In this document: positions 33,208 to 41,519 of the stretch, piece by piece
Layout of the letters: each line of letters opens with the position of its first letter
Position numbering within the stretch: position 1 is the stretch's first letter
Assembly (NCBI GenBank): GCA_937873495.1
Contig: CALMXZ010000016.1
Location: 112,280 to 176,279 of the forward strand
DNA length: 64,000 nucleotides
Source: an uncultured Trueperaceae bacterium
GTDB lineage: Bacteria > Deinococcota > Deinococci > Deinococcales > Trueperaceae
Direction of reading: 5' to 3'
Made by a program: the position numbers and the translations under genes
The notes under the pieces: generated by a model
Database searches by the model: none
What the model saw: only the letters and a program-made list of their open reading frames with translations
What the model was told of the DNA's origin: nothing

Positions 33208-34071
33208 TCAGTGCCCGAACACCAGCTCGCCCGCGCTACCGCTGAGCACGAGCTTGCCGTCGGCGGTCAGCTCGTAGCGGTCGATGCCCGTCAACGTGTC
33301 GAAGAAGCTCTGCTCCTGGTCCATCGCGCCGTCGCAGTACATCATCGTCGCGCCGGGTTGCGCGAACGCGATGGCGCCGTCGAGCCCGAACGTCACGGCC
33401 GCGAAGTAACTGTTGCAGCCCGTCTTGCCCCCCGCGCGGCCGGCCAGGATGGTGAGGGTCGCGGGCGCGCCCTCGAGGGCCGGGGCGCCGCCGACGCCGA
33501 ACGATTCGAGCTTCCATTCGACGTTAGTGATGGGGCTGCTGCCGTCGATCGTCTGCAGAGCTACGCGCTCCTTGCCGACCAGGTGGAAACCCGCGTCGTC
33601 ATGCGTGAACGTGGCCCGCGTGGCGAAGATCTCGTCGCCGTCGGCCTCGAAGGCGCCGATGAGCACCGAGTCGTCGTCGCAGGTGTAGTTGGCGCGCTCG
33701 CCGTCGCCGGCGAGCGTCGCGCCCTCGCCGGCGTGAAGGCAGACGGTGCCGTCCACCAACGTCACGCCGCGCGCCTCGATGGAGACGAGCTCGTCCGAGA
33801 AGACGTTCTGCGGCTCGTTCGGATCGTAGGTGACGCGCGTCACCAAGCCGAGGCCGTCGCCCAGCTGCAGTCCGCCCACCAGCGCGACGCCGTCGCTGCA
33901 GAAGTGGCTCACGCGGCCGTTGGCGAGGCTCGGGTTCAGGTCCGGGCTGACGATCTTGCAGGTGTCGCCGTCCGGGAGCACGATGTCGGCGCCCCTCGCG
34001 CCGGCGACGCCGGCGAGGCCTGCCGCCAAGACCGCGACCGTCAGTAGCAAGTTACGAAGCGCTGTGCGCAT
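33208..34071 (-). CDS. Exported META-domain protein (HslJ-like)
   Basis: The 287-residue protein has a signal peptide (residues about 1-28: LLLTVAVLAAGLAGVAGARGA) and a C-terminal META domain (about 180-285): VEWKLESFG, ATLTILAGRAGGKTGCNSYFAAVTF, then MMYCDGAMDQEQSFFDTL. The middle has three short repeats of a cysteine-containing motif (DTCKIVSPD, HFCSDGVALVGGL, NYTCDDDSVLIGAF). META domains occur in HslJ and in cell-surface proteins linked to stress or motility, with no fixed biochemical role. AGGAGG lies five bases before the ATG. It is a single gene converging on ggt. Confidence 0.85.
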   Translation of the reverse strand: MRTALRNLLLTVAVLAAGLAGVAGARGADIVLPDGDTCKIVSPDLNPSLANGRVSHFCSDGVALVGGLQLGDGLGLVTRVTYDPNEPQNVFSDELVSIEARGVTLVDGTVCLHAGEGATLAGDGERANYTCDDDSVLIGAFEADGDEIFATRATFTHDDAGFHLVGKERVALQTIDGSSPITNVEWKLESFGVGGAPALEGAPATLTILAGRAGGKTGCNSYFAAVTFGLDGAIAFAQPGATMMYCDGAMDQEQSFFDTLTGIDRYELTADGKLVLSGSAGELVFGH

Positions 34072-34203
34072 GTTCGCCTCCTAAGGAGCTCGCGGCGCCG
34101 TGCGCGCTCACGCGCAGCGCACCGGGCTCTACGCTCACCAACCTAAGACGCCACGGTGAGGCGCGGCCGCCGCTTCGGTTCAGGGAACGTTCATGGCTCC
34201 CGG

Positions 34204-35343
34204 TCAGTCTGTGAACGCGAGCTGCGCCGTGACGGGGCGATGATCCGACGCCGCCCGCCAGGCCATCACCTTCACGGACAAGGTGGTGAGGCCTCGCGAG
34301 TGGAACACGTAATCGATCCTGAGGAGCCAGTCGGGCAGGGTGGGCCGCGGGAGCGCCCCGCCGATCGACCCGTCGCGCGCGGCCTCGGAGCCGAGGTCAT
34401 CGGAGCCGGGCGTACCGGAGCGCGCCGTCTCGGAGCGGGAAGGCGTCCCACCCTGGCCACCGCCGCGGAACGTGCTGCCGAAGCCGAAGCCGCGGTTGCG
34501 CCAGGCGTCGAGCAACTCGCCCGTGATGACGCGGTAGGCGCCGCTGCGCTCGGTGGTGTTGAAGTCGCCCATGGCTACGACCGGCACGCCGGCGCCCCGC
34601 ACCAACGCGACGAGCGCGGCGGCCACTGCCTCCCTGGACTCGACGGCCCTGGCGATCTCCGCCGGCCATATCTGCGGGAACCTCGGGGTGGAGAGGTTGT
34701 GGACGTTGACGACGAGCAGGTCGCCCCGCGGGTGGTGGACGATGGCGACCTGCGGGTTGCGGGCGGCCGGGCCGCCGAGGTCGGCCGGCACCGACTCCAG
34801 CGGGTACGCTGAGAAGATGCCGAGGCTCCCCCAGTCGCCGCACGGCGGGCAGGGCGCCAGGTCGACGTACGGATGCGTGCCGGCCAGGCGGCCGGCCAGC
34901 TCCTCGCCCACGCCCTCGTTGAGCTCCTGCAACGCCACCACCTGCGCGCCGGAGGCGAGGATGGCGGCCTCCAGCTCGCTCGCGTCGTGGTTGCCGGCCT
35001 TGACGTTGAACGTCATCACCGAGACCGTCGCAGCCTGGTCGACCACGGCCGGCCCGTCGGCCCGCGACGGGAAGTACGTGCCAGTCCACAGATAGGCGGC
35101 CACGGCGAGGGGGAGGAGGCCGGCCAGCGCGAGCCGCTTCCGCCGCAGCCACCAGGCGACCAGCATCGCGAAGGGCACCGGGATGAAGAGGATGGGCGCC
35201 AGCGAGTTGGCGACGAACAGCCACCACCAGCGGTCGGCGAACGCCAGGTAGAGGACGAACCAGACGGTCGGGACGCTCAGGGCGAGGCAGACGATGGTCG
35301 TCAGGAACGCGTTCGCGAAGGGGCGTAGACCGCTGCCTGACAT
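34204..35343 (-). CDS. Membrane-anchored endonuclease/exonuclease/phosphatase-family protein
   Basis: The 379-residue protein has three N-terminal transmembrane helices (about residues 12-32, 39-62 and 70-88) and a catalytic EEP domain facing outward or the periplasm: SVMTFNVKAGN, VVALQELNEG, VVAMGDFNTT, RIDYVFHSRG and ASDHRPV supply the Asn, Glu, Asp/Asn, Asp and Asp-His residues of the family. A Ser/Gly-rich insertion lies at about 300-330. Substrates in the family range from DNA to inositol phosphates and sphingolipids; none can be assigned. On its strand TAGGCT (35355-35350) ends 6 nt before the ATG, suggesting a leaderless mRNA. It is divergent from the P-type ATPase. Confidence 0.87.
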   Translation of the reverse strand: MSGSGLRPFANAFLTTIVCLALSVPTVWFVLYLAFADRWWWLFVANSLAPILFIPVPFAMLVAWWLRRKRLALAGLLPLAVAAYLWTGTYFPSRADGPAVVDQAATVSVMTFNVKAGNHDASELEAAILASGAQVVALQELNEGVGEELAGRLAGTHPYVDLAPCPPCGDWGSLGIFSAYPLESVPADLGGPAARNPQVAIVHHPRGDLLVVNVHNLSTPRFPQIWPAEIARAVESREAVAAALVALVRGAGVPVVAMGDFNTTERSGAYRVITGELLDAWRNRGFGFGSTFRGGGQGGTPSRSETARSGTPGSDDLGSEAARDGSIGGALPRPTLPDWLLRIDYVFHSRGLTTLSVKVMAWRAASDHRPVTAQLAFTD

Positions 35344-35397
35344 CGCCGCAGCCTAACGCGCCGGATGATGAGGGGCGGATCGTCTTCGCTAGTCATC

Positions 35398-35432
35398 TTG
35401 TAATAGGAACGATTCCGGGTTAGGTTATGGGC
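35398..35432 (+). promoter_or_regulatory. Leaderless promoter of the P1B-4 ATPase with GGAA-CGA-TTCC repeat
   Basis: TTGTAA (35398-35403) and TAGGTT (35421-35426) are 17 bp apart. The -10 box ends 6 nt before ATG 35433, so translation probably starts at this second ATG and the transcript is leaderless; ATG 35427 touches the -10 box. The inverted repeat GGAA-CGA-TTCC in the spacer could be an operator for a metal sensor. Confidence 0.6.
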
Positions 35433-37529
35433 ATGCGAGCATCCGAGCAACCGAACGCGGCGGTCGACCGAATCGCCGCGGGGGAGAGCGCCATCCCGGG
35501 CAGGTCCGCTTCCGAGCAGCTGGTCGACGAGTTGGCGGCGGAGCGCGGGCGGAACCGCCGGGCCGCCGTCTTCACGGGCCTCACGGGGCTCGGGCTGGCC
35601 GTGGGCGTGCTGGCGGTGGTGATCGGACGCGCTTACGGCGGCCAAGGCACCGGTTGGTTAGCCGACTACGTCGGCGTTGGCGGCGCGGCGGGCCTGGTCG
35701 CGGCGGCCGGGCTGGCCCTAGCGTTCCTGGCCGGCGGCCTGCCCGCCGCCGCCGAGGCCATAGCCGAACTCGAGCGCGAGCGTAAGCTCGACATCGACCT
35801 CCTGATGGTGCTCGCCGCCGTGGCGGCCGCCCTGGTCGGCGAACCCCGCGACGGCGCCGTGCTGCTCTTCCTCTTCAGCCTCGCCGGCACGCTCGAGGAC
35901 CACGCCTTCACCAACACGAAGGGGGCCGTCGCGGCGCTGATGGAGCTGAAGCCGGAGACGGCCACGCTCATGGAAGGCGACGGACTGCGGGTGGTGGCGT
36001 CCGACTCGGTGCCCATCGGGGCGCGGCTCCTGGTGCGCCCTGGCGAGCGCGTACCGCTCGACGGCGTGCTTGAGCGCGGCGCGTCGAGCGTGGACCAGTC
36101 GCCTATCACGGGCGAGTCGGTTCCCGTCGACAAGGCCGTCGGTGACGCCCTGTTCGCCGGTAGCATCAACGGCTACGGCGCGCTCGAGTTGCGGGTCACG
36201 AAGGACGCCTCCAGCTCGACCCTGGCGCGCATGATCGAACTCGTCACCGCGGCAAGGGCCAGCCGCTCACCCAGCCAGCGTTTCAGCGACTGGTTCGGCC
36301 AGCGCTACACGGTGCTCGTCATCGTCGGGACGGCGCTCGCGCTCGGCGCGCTCCTCCTCTCCGGCACCGACCCGCACGCGGCGTTCTACAAGGCAGCCAC
36401 GCTGCTCGTGGTGGCGAGCCCATGCGCCATCGTGATCAGCGTGCCGGCCGCCGTCCTCTCGGCCCTCGCGCGCGCGGCGCGGATGGGCGTTCTCTTCAAG
36501 GGGGGCGGCGCCCTCGAACGGTTCGGCGCCGTGAGCACCATCGCGTTCGACAAGACTGGCACACTCACGGAGGGGCGCATGCACGTGACGGACGTCGTGA
36601 CGTTCGGCGCGAGCGAGGACGCCGCGCTGAGTGCTGCGGCAGCCATCGAGGCCGCCTCAGACCACCCGCTCGCCAAGGCGCTCTGCCGGGAGGCGGACAG
36701 CCGCGGGCTCGCGGGTCCGCCGACCTCCGATGTGGCCGCAGTGCCCGGTAAGGGCCTGGTAGCGAAGTTGGCCGGCACGCCGCACTGGGTGGGTAACCGC
36801 AAGCTAGCCGCCGAGCTCGGGGTCGGACTGACGGAGGAGGTCGCGGCCGCCCTGGCGCGGCTCGAGAGCGCGGGGAAGACCGTGGTCCTGCTTGGCGACG
36901 CGCGCCGCGTCACCGGACTCTTCGGACTGGCCGACGTGGTGCGGCCGAGCACCGCCCGCGCCCTGGCGCAGCTCGCCCAGGCCGGGGTGAAGCGCTTCGC
37001 GATGCTCACCGGCGACCACGCGGCCGTCGCGCACGAGGTGGCGCGCACGCTCGGGCTGCGGCCGGAGGCGGTGCGCGCCGACCTTCTGCCGGATGAGAAG
37101 GTCGCGGTGGTAGGGGAGTTGGGCGCGGCAGGCACGGTGGCGTTCGTTGGCGACGGCGTCAACGACGCGGCCGCCCTCGCGAGCGCCGACGTCGGGGTGG
37201 CCATGGGCGTCGCCGGCAGCGACGCCGCGCTCGAGGCCGCCGATGTCGCCCTCCTCTCGGACGACCTCTCCAGGCTCCCGGAAGCGTACGAGCTCGCCAA
37301 GCGCGCCAACGGCGTCATCCGCCAGAACCTCGTCTTCGCGCTCGGGATCATGGTCCTGATGGTCATCGTCACGCTCTTCTCCCACCTTCCGTTGCCGCTC
37401 GGCGTCATAGGACACGAGGGCGGGACCATCCTGGTCGTGGCCAACGGCCTGCGCTTGCTGGGGTTCTCGCCCCTGGCGCACAAGACCGCCGGGCACCCCG
37501 CGGTGTCCGTATCGACCAGCGTCGGCTGA
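35433..37529 (+). CDS. P1B-4-type heavy-metal-transporting ATPase
   Basis: This 698-residue inner-membrane pump has the phosphorylation motif DKTGTLTEG (Asp373), the actuator motif SPITGESVPVDKAVG, the P1B HP motif SDHPLAKAL and the hinge GDGVNDAAAL. The metal site is SPC (residues 329-331) in helix 6 and HEGGT (from His661) in the last helix pair, the combination that defines the P1B-4 subgroup (CoaT, CtpD, PfeT/FrvA). Such pumps export cobalt, ferrous iron or zinc. There is no N-terminal HMA domain, also typical. It is a single gene with a leaderless promoter and may protect from iron or cobalt overload. Confidence 0.92.
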   Translation: MRASEQPNAAVDRIAAGESAIPGRSASEQLVDELAAERGRNRRAAVFTGLTGLGLAVGVLAVVIGRAYGGQGTGWLADYVGVGGAAGLVAAAGLALAFLAGGLPAAAEAIAELERERKLDIDLLMVLAAVAAALVGEPRDGAVLLFLFSLAGTLEDHAFTNTKGAVAALMELKPETATLMEGDGLRVVASDSVPIGARLLVRPGERVPLDGVLERGASSVDQSPITGESVPVDKAVGDALFAGSINGYGALELRVTKDASSSTLARMIELVTAARASRSPSQRFSDWFGQRYTVLVIVGTALALGALLLSGTDPHAAFYKAATLLVVASPCAIVISVPAAVLSALARAARMGVLFKGGGALERFGAVSTIAFDKTGTLTEGRMHVTDVVTFGASEDAALSAAAAIEAASDHPLAKALCREADSRGLAGPPTSDVAAVPGKGLVAKLAGTPHWVGNRKLAAELGVGLTEEVAAALARLESAGKTVVLLGDARRVTGLFGLADVVRPSTARALAQLAQAGVKRFAMLTGDHAAVAHEVARTLGLRPEAVRADLLPDEKVAVVGELGAAGTVAFVGDGVNDAAALASADVGVAMGVAGSDAALEAADVALLSDDLSRLPEAYELAKRANGVIRQNLVFALGIMVLMVIVTLFSHLPLPLGVIGHEGGTILVVANGLRLLGFSPLAHKTAGHPAVSVSTSVG

Positions 37530-37647
37530 CGACGCGCGCCGCGTGGGCCATGGCAGGGCCGCCGCCTAGACCTGGGCGGCTCGGGCCGAACGGCGTGACG
37601 CGCCCGTAACGTCCTGCCCCTAGCCTCTTCCCAAGGAGGGAGAGGGT

Positions 37648-38274
37648 ATGGGCAGGGCTACACCAGACGCGGGCCGTTCTGCGTGCGCCGGATCGACCGG
37701 CGCGCGGCGAGGCGCGGCATACGGGCCACACCGTGCGGCGCCCGGTTCGCGCCGCGTGCTCGCACTGAGCACCGCCGCCGTGCTCGCGGCCGCCGTCCTG
37801 ACGCTGCCGACCGCCATCGGCGCCCACGCCAGTCGCGCCTGGAACGCGGCTCCCTACGCCATCGGCTCGGTGCCGGTCGTCCTCCAGTCACAGCGCAACG
37901 ATTGCGGGCCGGCCGTCATCGCCACGCTCGCCGCCTGGTCTGGTCTTACGCTCGATCCGGCCTCTGTCGCCGCCGCCGCACGGCTGGGCGCCGACGGCCT
38001 CAGCTTGGGCGAGTTCGCCCGCCTCGCGGATCGCTTCGGCTTCCCCGGCACCTGGTTCCGGGTCGGCTCGGCCGAACTGGCCGAGCTTCCCACGCCGTTC
38101 GTCGCCCACCTGAACGTCACGGGCTCTACGCCGCTCGGTCACCTCGTAGCCGTACGCGCCGTCACGCGGGGCGCGGTGACGGTAGCCGACCCAGCCGTCG
38201 GCGCCTACGTGATCTCGCTAGAGGCCTTCGCGCGCCGCTTCAGCGGTCGCGTGTACCTGCTGGTGGCGGCGTGA
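37648..38274 (+). CDS. Exported C39-like cysteine peptidase
   Basis: The 208-residue protein has a basic N-terminus, a hydrophobic segment (about residues 37-60: VLALSTAAVLAAAVLTLPTAIGAHA) acting as signal or anchor, and a C39 peptidase domain (about 72-207). VPVVLQSQRNDCGPAVIATLAAWSG contains the oxyanion Gln80 and nucleophile Cys86; GHLVAVRAV gives His165 and VADPAVG gives Asp181. C39 enzymes cut after double-glycine leader motifs, usually as the N-terminal part of an ABC exporter. Here there is no ABC domain and the enzyme is outside the cytoplasm. The next-but-one gene encodes an exported protein with a leader-like motif. AAGGAGGG lies before the ATG. Confidence 0.85.
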   Translation: MGRATPDAGRSACAGSTGARRGAAYGPHRAAPGSRRVLALSTAAVLAAAVLTLPTAIGAHASRAWNAAPYAIGSVPVVLQSQRNDCGPAVIATLAAWSGLTLDPASVAAAARLGADGLSLGEFARLADRFGFPGTWFRVGSAELAELPTPFVAHLNVTGSTPLGHLVAVRAVTRGAVTVADPAVGAYVISLEAFARRFSGRVYLLVAA

Positions 38275-39938
38275 TGCTGGCGCCGTCCGTCTCGCGGCTG
38301 CGCCGCACGGCGACCGGGTCGGGCCGAGCCGGGGCTGAGGCGTCGACCGGCATGGCCGAGGACGTTCACCGCGTCGGCGCGGCTTTTCACGTCGCCGGCC
38401 TCATGGGCGCGGTCCTGCTGGCCGGGGCCTCGCGGCCCTGGGTCGTATCGCCTGCTCTCGCATGGGTGGCTTTCGTACCCACCTTCCACTTGGTGCTGGC
38501 CGCGGCCGCGCGCCGGCGTCACCTGTTGGCCGCGGGCTGCGGCGCGTTCGCCGCGCTTGGCGTCACCTCGGTGGCGTACGAGGCCACCCTCGGCCTCTCG
38601 GTGCAGGCCTACCTGGTCGTAGCCGTGATGGCCGCCCTGCCGTTCGGCGCCGCTTGCGGCGCGGCGGCCTTCGTCAGCGGGCGCTTGACCGGCGGCGCCC
38701 GGCGTCTGGCGTGGCTCGTCCTGCCCGTCTTCTGGTGCTGCGCCGAGCTGCTCCTTCGCCAGGAGTGGCTGAGCGGCGCATGGGCGCCTGCGCTCGCAGT
38801 GATCGGCTACTCGCAGGCCGAGACCTCCGCCGTCCATCTGGCGCGCTTCGGCTCCGTGACCGCCGTGAGCCTGGCCGTCCTGCTCGCCAACGCCCTGGCG
38901 CTGGAAGCCGTGCGGCGCGGCGTCGCGAGCGTTCGCGCGCCGCACGGCGCCGCCTTGACCGCGTTCAAGGCGGCGCTCCCGCCGGCCGCCGGCCTGGGGC
39001 TCCTCTGCCTGATCGTCTTGGCAGCCGCGGCAGGTGCGCCGACGGGCGCAAGCCCGGACGGAACTCCCGCCCTGTCCGGCGGACGCGGTGGCGGGCTTCG
39101 CCTCATCGTCGTCCAGCCGAACCTGCCCGCCACGGTGCGCGCGGCGGCCGCGGCAGACGGAAGCCTCGCCACCGAACTCCTGGCGGCCCTCGCCGCCGGC
39201 TCGCGCTCGGCGTCCACTGAGACCCCGACCGTCGCCGTCTGGCCGGAAGGGATCTGGCCGGGGCGCCTCACCCGCCCGTCGACCACTAGCGCCTCACGAA
39301 CCTCCCTCACCAGCGAGCAGCGCCTGGCCCTGAGCGACCTACCGCCGCTGCTCCTCGGCGCCGCGTCCCACGACGAGGAGGCCGGAACGTACGGCAACTC
39401 CGCCTTCGCGCTGATCGGCGGCGACCTCGCTCACGCGGCCGACAAGCGGCGGCTAGTGCCGTTCGCGGAGGCTGGCCTCGCCGCTGGGGCTACCCCCGGC
39501 CTCGTCGAGCTGAGCGGCGTCACGATCGCCCCGGTCATCTGCTACGACGTCGCCTTCCCAGCCACGGTGCGCGCCGCCGTCCTCGGCGGGGCTCGGCTGC
39601 TGGCCGTCATGACGGACGACACGTTCGCGGCCGGCGGCGGCGTTCCTCTTCAACACCTCCGCGTCGCGCGTCTGCGCGCGGTCGAGAACGGCGTCTGGCT
39701 GGCCTTCGCCTCCAACGGCGGTCCCAGCGCCATCGTCGACCCCGCCGGACGCATCGTCGAGCGCGCCACGCCACGCGTGGTCTCGGCGCTCGAGGCGACC
39801 GTGAGGCCGCTGCCCGGCTCCACTCCGTACGCACGGTACGGGGACTGGGTCGGGGCGCTCACCTGCCTGCTGGCCGTCGGCCTGGCAGCCGCCGCGGGGC
39901 GCATGGGGGGTGGATACCGCCGATCGCCTTCCGCATGA
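38274..39938 (+). CDS. Apolipoprotein N-acyltransferase (Lnt)-like membrane protein
   Basis: ATG 38274 overlaps the upstream TGA, giving 554 residues. About six or seven transmembrane helices precede a nitrilase-like periplasmic domain (about 280-520) with the Lnt triad: VWPEGIWPG (Glu), DKRRLVPFAE (Lys) and PVICYDVAFP (Cys). RYGDWVGAL precedes the last helix, as in Lnt. Canonical Lnt transfers a phospholipid acyl chain to the N-terminal cysteine of lipoproteins. The coupling to a C39 peptidase and a small secreted substrate suggests a dedicated role, such as acylating the processed product, but it could simply be the housekeeping Lnt. Confidence 0.85.
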   Translation: MLAPSVSRLRRTATGSGRAGAEASTGMAEDVHRVGAAFHVAGLMGAVLLAGASRPWVVSPALAWVAFVPTFHLVLAAAARRRHLLAAGCGAFAALGVTSVAYEATLGLSVQAYLVVAVMAALPFGAACGAAAFVSGRLTGGARRLAWLVLPVFWCCAELLLRQEWLSGAWAPALAVIGYSQAETSAVHLARFGSVTAVSLAVLLANALALEAVRRGVASVRAPHGAALTAFKAALPPAAGLGLLCLIVLAAAAGAPTGASPDGTPALSGGRGGGLRLIVVQPNLPATVRAAAAADGSLATELLAALAAGSRSASTETPTVAVWPEGIWPGRLTRPSTTSASRTSLTSEQRLALSDLPPLLLGAASHDEEAGTYGNSAFALIGGDLAHAADKRRLVPFAEAGLAAGATPGLVELSGVTIAPVICYDVAFPATVRAAVLGGARLLAVMTDDTFAAGGGVPLQHLRVARLRAVENGVWLAFASNGGPSAIVDPAGRIVERATPRVVSALEATVRPLPGSTPYARYGDWVGALTCLLAVGLAAAAGRMGGGYRRSPSA

Positions 39939-39967
39939 AGCCCCTCGCCACTTCCACCGGAGGAACC

Positions 39968-40564
39968 GTGAAACGCCTCAGACTCTTGTCCGCTAGCACG
40001 CTGCTGCTCATGCTGCTGAGCATGCCGCTAGGATCCGCGCACGCCGCCCTCGCGCCGCTCGGCGCAGGCGAACTGGAAGCCGTTACGGCCGGTCTATGCA
40101 ACAACTGCCCGCCTGACGAGGCGCCAGACGGAACGCCGAAGCCGCCGAAGATAGTCAGCTACTCGTGGGAGATCGTCAGCGCCAAGACGGGGCAGCCCAC
40201 CCAGATGAGCTACTCGCTCGAGCGCGACTTCACCAACCGCTCTTCCGTACCGGTCACCTACACGTACGTCGTCGACGAGCAGTGCAGGATGACCTTGACG
40301 AGTGGTGGGGTGGGGGTCTCGACGGCGCTCAGCCTTACCGTCGGCGTCAGCCGGGTCTGCTCCAAGCCCACGACGGCGCAGCTTACGATCCCGCCCAACA
40401 AGCGGATAAAGCTCTACAAGGGCCACATGCGCGTGATCACGACTTACGTGGCGCAACGCTTCGCCCACTACAGCGACGGCACCACCGAGCCCGTCGGCGC
40501 AGCCGACAACGGCGTGCTCCACGAGACCTACATGAAGTACACGACCATAGACGGGGCGCTCTGA
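39968..40564 (+). CDS. Sec-exported small protein with a double-glycine-leader-like motif
   Basis: I prefer GTG 39968 (198 residues) because GGAGG lies four bases upstream and it places a classical signal peptide at residues 1-26 (MKRLRLLSASTLLLMLLSMP, cut after AHA). ATG 39935, which overlaps the Lnt-like stop, is the alternative. After the signal comes LGAGELEAVTAG (31-42), which fits the double-glycine leader pattern: Leu at -12, Glu -8, Leu -7, Val -4, Ala-Gly at -2/-1. The mature part would begin LCNNCPPDE, then a beta-rich, Thr/Ser-rich region with two more cysteines. I do not recognise the family. It is the likely substrate of the C39 peptidase two genes upstream. Confidence 0.7.
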   Translation: MKRLRLLSASTLLLMLLSMPLGSAHAALAPLGAGELEAVTAGLCNNCPPDEAPDGTPKPPKIVSYSWEIVSAKTGQPTQMSYSLERDFTNRSSVPVTYTYVVDEQCRMTLTSGGVGVSTALSLTVGVSRVCSKPTTAQLTIPPNKRIKLYKGHMRVITTYVAQRFAHYSDGTTEPVGAADNGVLHETYMKYTTIDGAL

Positions 40565-40569
40565 CCCGC

Positions 40570-40605
40570 GGGTGGTTGGCGAGCGTATACGCTCGCCAAC
40601 CACCC
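40570..40605 (+). terminator. 36-bp perfect palindrome between two exported-protein genes
   Basis: GGGTGGTTGGCGAGCG (40570-40585) and its exact inverse (40590-40605) flank TATA; the whole 36 bp is palindromic. It starts 5 nt after the stop of the small exported protein and ends 17 nt before the next start. Without a U-tract it is more likely a partial terminator or an mRNA-protecting hairpin that raises the upstream product relative to the rest of the operon. Confidence 0.65.
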
Positions 40606-40622
40606 ATCCGAGAGGTGAGGAA

Positions 40623-41519
40623 ATGAAGCGAATGGTCGATCATCTCGATGTTCCGAGCGAGCCCGGCCGGCCTGCGGACCACGGCGGGCATAGTTACCCG
40701 CTCGGCGTGTTCCGGCGCGCCCACGCGCTCTTATGTCTTGCGGCGGTCTGCCTGGCAGCGGCTGGACCGGCCGCGGCGCAGGCCACGGCCAGCCCCGACC
40801 CCGTACCCGTGGTGGGGATCCACTTCCAGGACCTGGTTCCCGGCTCTTCCGAAGACGTGACCATGGCGGTCGCCGCCCCGCGCCTGCCGGCCCCGGATGC
40901 CGTGACGGCCACCTCGGACTCAGACTGCCTCGCCGTGGGCGAACCTACCAACATCCGTTTCGAGGTCTGGCGCGTCCCCGCGAAGCTAACGCGCCTGGAG
41001 CCTTGCCGTGCCGACGTGACGATCACCGCGACCTACGGCGCCGAGTCGTGGCGCGGCCGGGTCCTCGTCGGCGTCTACCCTCTCATGAACGTCGCCCCGC
41101 TCGGACTGGACTCCGGCCTCGAGTACGCGATGGCATCCGGCATCGAGGCCCCCGAAGACGGCGGTAGCGGCCGAGAGCGCAGGTTCGACGAGTTGACCAT
41201 CACCAACGGCTCCGAGCGGGCGGTGCGCCTCGTGAGCTTGAGCTGGAACCCCGCGCGCGACGAGCTTCTCGGCGCTGCCTTCTTGCGCACCGATGACGGT
41301 GGCACGCGGCTAAGGGAGCCCTACTCATCGCACGTCCGCATGACCGTCCGGCCAGGAGGTCGGCTCACGCTCGGCTTCGAAGCCACGGCCGACGGCCTCC
41401 TGATCGACAGCCCGACGGCCGTGACGCTCGGGCTGCTTCCCTTGGTGGCGATCGGTGACGAGACCTATTACCTCGACACGGGCCTGGCGACGTCGTTCTC
41501 GTGGCCAGAAGACCCTTGA
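40623..41519 (+). CDS. Exported beta-rich protein of unknown function
   Basis: ATG 40623 follows GAGGTGAGG and gives 298 residues. A hydrophobic stretch at about residues 31-52 (HALLCLAAVCLAAAGPAAAQ) is a late signal peptide. The mature part is rich in short beta-strand-like segments, with two cysteines (SDCLAV, EPCRADV) and a C-terminal section ELTITNGSERAVRLVSLSWNP whose pattern recurs in the last gene of the cluster (LSVVNLGLHPVRLTRIEYAP). I do not recognise the family. An immunoglobulin-like or chaperone-like fold outside the cytoplasm is plausible. It is the fourth gene of the C39/Lnt-like cluster. Confidence 0.7.
   Translation: MKRMVDHLDVPSEPGRPADHGGHSYPLGVFRRAHALLCLAAVCLAAAGPAAAQATASPDPVPVVGIHFQDLVPGSSEDVTMAVAAPRLPAPDAVTATSDSDCLAVGEPTNIRFEVWRVPAKLTRLEPCRADVTITATYGAESWRGRVLVGVYPLMNVAPLGLDSGLEYAMASGIEAPEDGGSGRERRFDELTITNGSERAVRLVSLSWNPARDELLGAAFLRTDDGGTRLREPYSSHVRMTVRPGGRLTLGFEATADGLLIDSPTAVTLGLLPLVAIGDETYYLDTGLATSFSWPEDP

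Noticed and set aside
37683..38273. N-terminal extension of the Lnt-like gene through the C39 gene
   Set aside because: It is an out-of-frame shadow of the C39 peptidase; the TGATG overlap at 38272-38276 supplies a natural start.
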